Shown here: positions 8,265 through 12,360 of the stretch, one piece after another
Numbering within the stretch: position 1 is the first letter of the stretch
Layout: the number at the start of each line of letters is the position of its first letter
Assembly (NCBI GenBank): GCA_002343845.1
Contig: DDSQ01000118.1
Location: 362-12,721 of the forward strand
DNA length: 12,360 nt
From: Planctomycetes bacterium UBA2386
Lineage (GTDB): Bacteria > Planctomycetota > UBA1135 > UBA2386
Direction of reading: 5' to 3'
Made by a program: the position numbers and the translations under genes
Notes under the pieces: model-generated
The model's input: the letters and a program-made list of their open reading frames with translations, nothing else
What the model was told of the DNA's origin: nothing
The model's database searches: none

Positions 8265-8269
8265 GCACG
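8256..8269. other. small hairpin (CGTGC-GCAA-GCACG)
   Basis: A perfect five-pair stem; on the plus strand the loop is GCAA, a GNRA-type tetraloop. It lies 38 bases past the stop of the NHL-like gene on the minus strand and is not followed there by a T run, so it is at best a weak transcript-end structure. Confidence 0.25.
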
Positions 8270-8306
8270 CTGCCGAGAGTTTTTCACAACGGCGTGATCA
8301 CGAACC

Positions 8307-9188
8307 TCACGAACCCGGTGCTGCATCGTGATCCGCGCCGTCGAACCACTCGCCGAGATCGAGCAGCTCCTGATCGAGCTGCAGGTCGGGCGTGAAACGA
8401 AGCACGCGCTCGCCATCGCGATCGAGCACGTAGACCCGACCGCAGCGGTCGGCGGCGAGCGCCTGCGGCTTGTCGCAGCGGCCGACGTCCGTTGGAAGCG
8501 CGAGCGGACCGCCGGAGGCATCGCAGGCGCGCAAGCCGGTGGCGTCGCCGCGATCGACGAACAGGCAGGCGCCGCCGCGCCATGGCAGCACGGCGATCGG
8601 CCGCGCGAGAGCCCCCGGCGCGCCGCACGGCAGTTCGTGCACGAACGTGCCGTCGCCGCGGTAGCGCAGGAGCGCACCGCGCAAGGTGTCGGCGACCAGC
8701 ACGCCGGCAGCGTCGGCGGCCAGCCCCCGCGGCGCGCCGAAGCGGGCGTCGGGATCGCCGCGGGCCGCCAGCGGCTTCCCCACCGCGCCCTCGCGGGAGA
8801 ACCGCTGGACGGCGCGCCGCCGCGGCTGATCCCCCCCGGCCACGTACACCACATCGCCGTGCACCGCGACGGCGTACGGGCGATCGAGCACGCCCGGCCG
8901 GTCGCGGCCGGCGTCGCCGACCTCGGGAGCCGGAGCACCGAACGTCGCCAACAGGCGCCCGAACGGGCTGTAGTGCAGCACGCGGTCGTTCTGCGGGTCG
9001 GCGACGAACAAGTGGTAGGCGTCGTCGATCGCCACGCCGGCGGCGTCCGAGTAGCCTGACGCGCCAGGCGGCAGCGTCCACGTCGAGACGCGTTGCCGCG
9101 CCTCCACGTCGAACAGGAACACATGCCCGCGCGACGCAGACCAGGTCACGGCCAGCAGGTTGCCGCGCAGCGCGATGCCGCCGCTCAT
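8307..9188 (-). CDS. NHL-like beta-propeller protein (293 aa)
   Basis: A 293-residue protein made of repeated strands of NHL/SMP-30-like propeller type. Blade-like units are visible around AGVAIDDAYHLFVADPQNDRV (50-70), RPYAVAVHGDVVYVAGG (103-119), APRGLAADAAGVLVADTLRGALLRY (152-176) and PQALAADRCGRVYVLDRDGERVLRF (241-265), each with the alternating VYV-D pattern. These suggest about five or six blades. Such folds bind proteins, carbohydrates or small molecules, or hydrolyse lactones; nothing here tells which. No signal peptide is seen, so it looks cytosolic unless the true start lies elsewhere. The ATG at 9188 is chosen because it opens the first strand (IALRGNLLAVTW) and because TACGAT ends six bases upstream, as in a leaderless promoter. 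No Shine-Dalgarno site is present. Its 5' end appears to overlap the divergent lipoprotein gene. Confidence 0.82.
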   Translation of the reverse strand: MSGGIALRGNLLAVTWSASRGHVFLFDVEARQRVSTWTLPPGASGYSDAAGVAIDDAYHLFVADPQNDRVLHYSPFGRLLATFGAPAPEVGDAGRDRPGVLDRPYAVAVHGDVVYVAGGDQPRRRAVQRFSREGAVGKPLAARGDPDARFGAPRGLAADAAGVLVADTLRGALLRYRGDGTFVHELPCGAPGALARPIAVLPWRGGACLFVDRGDATGLRACDASGGPLALPTDVGRCDKPQALAADRCGRVYVLDRDGERVLRFTPDLQLDQELLDLGEWFDGADHDAAPGS

Positions 9189-9539
9189 CGCCGCATCGTA
9201 GGCGCTGCGTCGCTGCTCGCCATCGCCGGCTCGGCGTGTTCGTCGCTGCCGACGGCAAGCACGGGCTACTTCGCCGACCATCACGTACGGGCCGAGTTCG
9301 TCGTGCCCGCCGACGGGCGACTGGCGTTGCCCACCAGCGGCGCGTCCCTGCTCGTGCACGGTCTCGAACTGGCGCCACCACCGCTCGCCGAGGAGTTCGC
9401 GAACGCCCAGCGCTGGTTCGTCTACGCACCGGGTGCGCGCGTGACCCTGCGGGCACGCTTCCGCGCGTTCGGGCCGCAGGCGCAGAACCCCGCACAGGCG
9501 CTGCCCGGCGCCCTGCACGTGCGCTCGATCACGCCCTGA
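9123..9539 (+). CDS. small putative lipoprotein (138 aa), start uncertain
   Basis: The body of this frame is clearly coding by its near-uniform G or C third positions from about 9230 to 9536. It has a hydrophobic stretch, IVGAASLLAIAGSAC, followed by a serine-rich linker and a strand-rich domain of about 95 residues, as in an exported lipoprotein with lipidated Cys39. The lipobox (GSAC) is imperfect because the -3 residue is not Leu. The function is unknown. The only conventional ATG is at 9123. It gives a long basic n-region (residues 1-24) and a 66-bp 5' overlap with the divergent propeller gene. A TTG at 9093 is also in frame, and a non-standard start such as the ATC at 9195 would remove the overlap. 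It ends 43 bp before the GalT-family gene, which seems to have its own promoter. Confidence 0.6.
   Translation: MPARRRPGHGQQVAAQRDAAAHRRIVGAASLLAIAGSACSSLPTASTGYFADHHVRAEFVVPADGRLALPTSGASLLVHGLELAPPPLAEEFANAQRWFVYAPGARVTLRARFRAFGPQAQNPAQALPGALHVRSITP
9195..9222 (-). promoter_or_regulatory. putative leaderless promoter of the NHL-like gene
   Basis: On the minus strand ATGGCG (about 9222-9218) precedes TACGAT (9200-9195) by 17 bases, and TACGAT ends six bases before the ATG at 9188. The -10 hexamer matches TATAAT at 4 of 6 positions and the -35 is weak, though it shares TGGC with the CTGGCA boxes elsewhere in the window. Transcription would start at or next to the ATG. Confidence 0.4.
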
Positions 9540-9546
9540 CGGTGCG

Positions 9547-9575
9547 CTGGCATGGGTCATCGTGCCGGCTATCGT
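9547..9575 (+). promoter_or_regulatory. putative leaderless promoter of the GalT-family gene
   Basis: CTGGCA (9547-9552), a 17-base spacer and TATCGT (9570-9575) form the best promoter pair in the window, with 4 of 6 matches at each box. The -10 ends seven bases before the ATG at 9583, so the transcript should begin at or just before the start codon. This also argues against the in-frame GTG at 9562, which lies upstream of the -10 box. Confidence 0.5.
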
Positions 9576-9582
9576 CGGCACG

Positions 9583-10500
9583 ATGGCCGACGTCGATCGC
9601 TCCGCCCCGCAGACGCTCGTCGATCCGACGACCGGGCGGCCGATCCTGATGGCGCCGCAGCGGCAGCAGCGGCCAATGCTCACCGGCTCGCATGCGAGCA
9701 CCGCCGCATGCCCGTTCTGCCAGGGGGAAGAGGCGGCGACGCCGGCCGAGGTCGACGCGGTGCGCGACGCCGGCAGCCGGCCCGATGGCCCGGGCTGGAC
9801 CGTTCGCGCGTTCCCCAACAAGTACCCGGCGAACGCGCACCACGAAGTGATCGCCGAGGGTCGCGCGCACTGCGATCAGCCCGCCGACCTCGATCGGGCG
9901 ACCTGGCGGCAGGTGCTGGCGTTGACGCAGCGTCGCATCGCAGCACTCGAGTCGCGACCAGGCATCGCCTGCGGCTACTGGTTCAAGAACGTCGGCGCGC
10001 TCGCTGGTGCATCGATCGCGCACAACCACAGCCAGATCCTCGGGCTGCCCGACCTGCCGCCACGCCTGCAACTGGAGCAGCGTCGCCGCGCGGAACTCGC
10101 CCACTGTCCGTGGTGCGCGACCATGGCCACCGCCGGCGCGGAAGGCCGTCTGATCGCGCGCACGGCGCATCACATGGTGCTGGCGCCCGACCCGCCGAAG
10201 CTGCCGCACGAGACCTGGCTGTTGCCGACCCGGTGCGACGACGACTTCCTGACCACCGACCTGGACTCGCTCGTCGAGGCACTGCACGCGCTGTTCGCGG
10301 CGGTCGGCAACGGTCTGAAGCGGCCGGCCTTCAACATGTGGCTGCACCGCGTGCCGCGCACGGCGTTCCACTGGCACTTCGAGCTGCAGCCGCGCACCGG
10401 CCAGATGGCCGGGCTCGAGCTCGGCGGCGACATGTACATCAACTCGCTGCCGGCCGCCGTTTCGGCGGCGCGGCTGCGCGCCGGCCTCGGCGCGCGCTGA
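9583..10500 (+). CDS. GalT-family (HIT superfamily) nucleotidyltransferase
   Basis: A 305-residue member of the galactose-1-phosphate uridylyltransferase family, which moves a nucleotide group between sugar phosphates through a nucleotidyl-histidine intermediate. Seen are a zinc pair CPFC (43-46), FPNKYPA (78-84), HHEV (86-89), the active-site segment GASIAHNHSQ (142-151) with the His147-Asn-His149 motif, a second CPWC (175-178), and HWHFELQPR (263-271), which closes the second half of the duplicated fold. Classic GalT has HPHGQ at the active site. HNHSQ instead resembles the ADP-glucose phosphorylase branch (HSHSQ in plants), so substrate and gene symbol are left open. Length is a little below that of GalT (about 350). 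The ATG at 9583 is favoured over the GTG at 9562 because a promoter -10 lies between them. It converges with the PPC-repeat gene across 16 bp. Confidence 0.9.
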   Translation: MADVDRSAPQTLVDPTTGRPILMAPQRQQRPMLTGSHASTAACPFCQGEEAATPAEVDAVRDAGSRPDGPGWTVRAFPNKYPANAHHEVIAEGRAHCDQPADLDRATWRQVLALTQRRIAALESRPGIACGYWFKNVGALAGASIAHNHSQILGLPDLPPRLQLEQRRRAELAHCPWCATMATAGAEGRLIARTAHHMVLAPDPPKLPHETWLLPTRCDDDFLTTDLDSLVEALHALFAAVGNGLKRPAFNMWLHRVPRTAFHWHFELQPRTGQMAGLELGGDMYINSLPAAVSAARLRAGLGAR

Positions 10501-10502
10501 TT

Positions 10503-10516
10503 CCCGCGTCGTCGGG
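10503..10516. terminator. minimal hairpin between convergent genes
   Basis: CCCG and CGGG enclose a six-base loop in the 16-bp gap between the GalT-family gene and the PPC-repeat gene. It is only four pairs long and has no T run on either side, so any role in ending transcription is doubtful. Confidence 0.15.
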
Positions 10517-12241
10517 CTACCAGCTTCGCTCGCCGATCAGGATGCGCGCGTAGTTGCCCATCTGCAGGTCGACCGGGCTGATGCTCTGCACGTCGACGAT
10601 CTGCTCCCAGACGTAGGCGCCGCGCAGCGACACGTTCTTCGGCACGTTGAACACGATGTCGCCAGCGGCGATGACGTTGACCAGGTCCGGGCTCACGTTC
10701 AGGAAGCAGCTGCCCACCGCCCCGAGACTGAACCCGAGGCCGACGATGTCGATCGGCGCCACGCTCTCGAGACCCAGCACCTGCAGCGCGGCGACGCCGT
10801 TCAGGTTCGTCGCCTGGCGAACGAACGTCTGGCCGACGGTCGGCGCCTCATTGGTGAACTGGCGCGTCAGCGCCGGGATTGGCGCCACGCCGCAGGTCCC
10901 GTTCGCCGCAAGGATCGTGTAGCTGCTGGTGACGAACATCGGCGCCTGGTTCGTGCTGACTTCGATCGTGTAGCTGCCGGTCTGCGCAGCCGTGGTTCCC
11001 GGGCTAACGACTTCGAGGTAGTAGACCTGCCCCGTCATGAAGAACGTCGTGACGCCGCGCGCGTGCGACGAACCGGCCACCGTCTCGAGGATGTTGCCGG
11101 TGGTGAAGGTCACGGTCGTCGGGTTGAACGTGCCGGTCGCTGGCACGACCAACGTCGGCGGCACCGTCGCCGGGTAGGCCACCTGCCACAGACGGATCGT
11201 CGTGTCGAGGATCCCGCCGACGGGAACGCCCGTGGTCTGGAACGTCAGCATCGAGCCGTTGGGGCCGGCGACGAATGGCCCCCAGAGGTCGGTCGGGTCC
11301 GCACCGGTCGAGTTCGAGATGCTGCCGAGGCCGACGTCGCCGGGCGCAAGCGGAGTTGCGGTCGCGATCGTGTTGTTGGGCTCCGCAGCCTCTGGAACCT
11401 GGACGCCCGTGCCGATCGGCATGACGCCGATCTCCAGACGGTAGTTGCCGAGCGGAATCGGGTTGTAGGCGGGCGCGGTAGCGCGAGCGCGGACCACCAC
11501 GTGGTAGGTGCCCGCCGGCCAGACGCGTTGCGCGCTCGAACGGCTGTTGTAGGTGCCCGAGTCGAGGGCATTGACGCCGAGCGTCGCCGCCGGCACCAAG
11601 ACGCCGTTGTTGTCCCAGAACTCGACACGGTGGCCGCTCATCCACGGCGCGTCACCCTCGCCGACCTGGACGTAGAGCCCGGACTTCGGGGCCGCCAGGA
11701 TGATCTGGTAGACGTCGATGTCGGCAGCGCTGCTCAAGCTGCCGGACACCTGCGCGTTGTTGATGAAGCCGCCGATCAGCAAGTTGGCCGTGGCGACCGT
11801 GTCGTTGGGTTCGGACTCCAAGTCCGTGTAGGCCTTCAGCGGCGACGTGCGCGAGATGTCGAGCGAGTACGCGCCGGCCGTCGTGGTGGTGAAGCCGAAC
11901 AGGCGGGCAGCGTACGCGCCGGCAACCAGGTTGATCGTGATGTCGCTCTGCAGGGAGCGGGAGTCGTCGTTGCCGGCGAACAGCACCACGCCGGTGGCGT
12001 CGAAGATCTCGATGCGCGTGTCGATGCCGCCGCTGGTCGTGAAGCGCATCTCGCCGTCCGCTACGGTCGTGAACGCGAACCAGTCGGACTCGCCCGCGAT
12101 CAGGTTGGCGTCGATCTGCACGCCAAGCGCGACGGCTTGCGCCGTGGCGGCCGAGTCGTTGGGTTCGACTTCGGCGACGCGTTGGGCGAGGAGCGGTGTG
12201 GCAACGGCGAGAGTGGAGAGAGCAGTGACGAGTGCGCGCAT
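10517..12241 (-). CDS. secreted protein with three PPC-type domains
   Basis: A 574-residue exported protein. Residues 1-20 form a type I signal peptide (basic MR, a hydrophobic core, ending LLAQ). Three pre-peptidase C-terminal (PPC)-like beta-sandwich units follow, each opening with EPN: EVEPNDSAATAQ (24-35), ESEPNDTVATAN (142-153) and AAEPNNTIATAT (285-296), running to about 130, 275 and 430. The last 135 residues form a separate domain beginning near ANGTCG (446-451) and holding Cys450 and Cys512 (GSCFLNVSP), a possible disulphide. I associate this kind of tail with secreted planctomycete proteins. No protease or other catalytic domain is present, so it may bind surfaces or carbohydrates. 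The ATG at 12241 is chosen over the ATG at 12280 because it begins the signal peptide and has GGAG four bases upstream. Confidence 0.88.
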   Translation of the reverse strand: MRALVTALSTLAVATPLLAQRVAEVEPNDSAATAQAVALGVQIDANLIAGESDWFAFTTVADGEMRFTTSGGIDTRIEIFDATGVVLFAGNDDSRSLQSDITINLVAGAYAARLFGFTTTTAGAYSLDISRTSPLKAYTDLESEPNDTVATANLLIGGFINNAQVSGSLSSAADIDVYQIILAAPKSGLYVQVGEGDAPWMSGHRVEFWDNNGVLVPAATLGVNALDSGTYNSRSSAQRVWPAGTYHVVVRARATAPAYNPIPLGNYRLEIGVMPIGTGVQVPEAAEPNNTIATATPLAPGDVGLGSISNSTGADPTDLWGPFVAGPNGSMLTFQTTGVPVGGILDTTIRLWQVAYPATVPPTLVVPATGTFNPTTVTFTTGNILETVAGSSHARGVTTFFMTGQVYYLEVVSPGTTAAQTGSYTIEVSTNQAPMFVTSSYTILAANGTCGVAPIPALTRQFTNEAPTVGQTFVRQATNLNGVAALQVLGLESVAPIDIVGLGFSLGAVGSCFLNVSPDLVNVIAAGDIVFNVPKNVSLRGAYVWEQIVDVQSISPVDLQMGNYARILIGERSW

Positions 12242-12264
12242 GAAACTCCGCGGAGGACTGGGTT

Positions 12265-12293
12265 GGGGAGACGAGGGCAACCGAGCTTACCTC
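12265..12293 (-). promoter_or_regulatory. weak candidate promoter of the PPC-repeat gene
   Basis: On the minus strand TAAGCT, near 12290-12285, is preceded 17 bases upstream by CTGTCG (3 of 6 matches to TTGACA), which touches the hairpin at 12311-12326. This would give a leader of a few tens of bases containing the GGAG site. Box positions are approximate. Confidence 0.3.
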
Positions 12294-12310
12294 GTCCCGG
12301 CGCGCGCGAC

Positions 12311-12326
12311 AGCCGCCGGAGCGGCT
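12311..12326. other. GC-rich hairpin upstream of the PPC-repeat gene
   Basis: AGCCGC and GCGGCT form a perfect six-pair stem. On the minus strand the loop is TCCG, which in RNA is a UNCG-type stable tetraloop. No T run follows. It may mark the end of a minus-strand transcript arriving from outside the window, or be part of the promoter region. Confidence 0.3.
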
Positions 12327-12333
12327 GCCTCGA

Positions 12334-12347
12334 TACGCATTTGCGTA
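12334..12347. promoter_or_regulatory. 14-bp inverted repeat, operator-like
   Basis: TACGCA-TT-TGCGTA is a perfect inverted repeat, unusually AT-containing for this sequence, upstream of the PPC-repeat gene and its candidate promoter. It has the form of a dimeric repressor or activator site, but no regulator can be named. Confidence 0.3.
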
Positions 12348-12360
12348 CGGCGGGGCGAGG

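Larger units (their letters stand above)
8049..8306. other. intergenic region between the NHL-like gene and murA
   Basis: The longest non-coding stretch of the window, and visibly less GC-rich around 8170-8300 than its surroundings. It should contain the murA promoter. It also holds two DnaA-box-like nonamers, TTGTCCACA at 8176-8184 and TTTTTCACA at 8280-8288 (each one base from TTATNCACA), a small hairpin at 8256-8269, and the 10-bp palindrome CGTGATCACG at 8293-8302. Open frames cross it, but none has recognisable protein character. Confidence 0.6.

Noticed and set aside
8256..8284. Rho-independent terminator (hairpin plus five T on the plus strand)
   Set aside because: The T run begins about 10 bases after the stem, the stem has only five pairs, and no plus-strand gene ends just upstream.
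8170..8302. Replication origin
   Set aside because: Only two imperfect DnaA-like boxes, no AT-rich unwinding element, and no dnaA, dnaN or gyrB nearby. Kept as a minor finding only.
9562..9582. GTG start for the GalT-family gene adding seven residues
   Set aside because: The likely -10 box (9570-9575) falls inside this extension, so the ATG at 9583 is the better start.

Overview
This window reads as ordinary chromosomal DNA of a very GC-rich bacterium, most likely a planctomycete. That placement is an inference. It rests on the uniformly high third-position GC, on a secreted PPC-repeat protein whose C-terminal two-cysteine module is of a kind I associate with Planctomycetota, and on several genes whose start codon lies directly behind a -10-like hexamer.

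Layout: (1) Positions 1-158, minus strand, hold the N-terminus of guaB (IMP dehydrogenase), starting on TTG behind a clear Shine-Dalgarno sequence. (2) 275-1765 (+) is a 496-residue protein of unknown function. (3) 4096 down to 1717 (-) is a tight three-gene operon: pgi, a glyoxalase/VOC-fold protein and a small lipoprotein. The lipoprotein overlaps the end of the unknown gene tail to tail. (4) 4133-5542 (+) is a PutP-like sodium/solute symporter, divergent from pgi across 36 bp. (5) 5586-6737 (+) is a DegT/DnrJ/EryC1 sugar aminotransferase. (6) 8048-6780 (-) is murA, starting on TTG, convergent with the aminotransferase. (7) 8049-8306 is the longest non-coding stretch. (8) 9188-8307 (-) is an NHL-like beta-propeller. 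(9) 9123-9539 (+) is a small putative lipoprotein that seems to overlap the propeller's 5' end. (10) 9583-10500 (+) is a GalT-family nucleotidyltransferase. (11) 12241-10517 (-) is the secreted PPC-repeat protein.

The genes are mostly single transcription units pointing in alternating directions and do not form one pathway. Central and sugar metabolism (pgi, the GalT-like enzyme, the aminotransferase), purine synthesis (guaB) and wall precursor synthesis (murA) sit beside lineage-specific exported or unknown proteins. I found no mobile element, CRISPR array, tRNA or rRNA.

I see no convincing new multi-gene system. The points most worth following are the putative leaderless promoters with a CTGGCA-type -35, the symporter lacking both acidic residues tied to Na+ coupling in PutP, the divergent 5' overlap near 9123-9188, and the unknown protein next to guaB.
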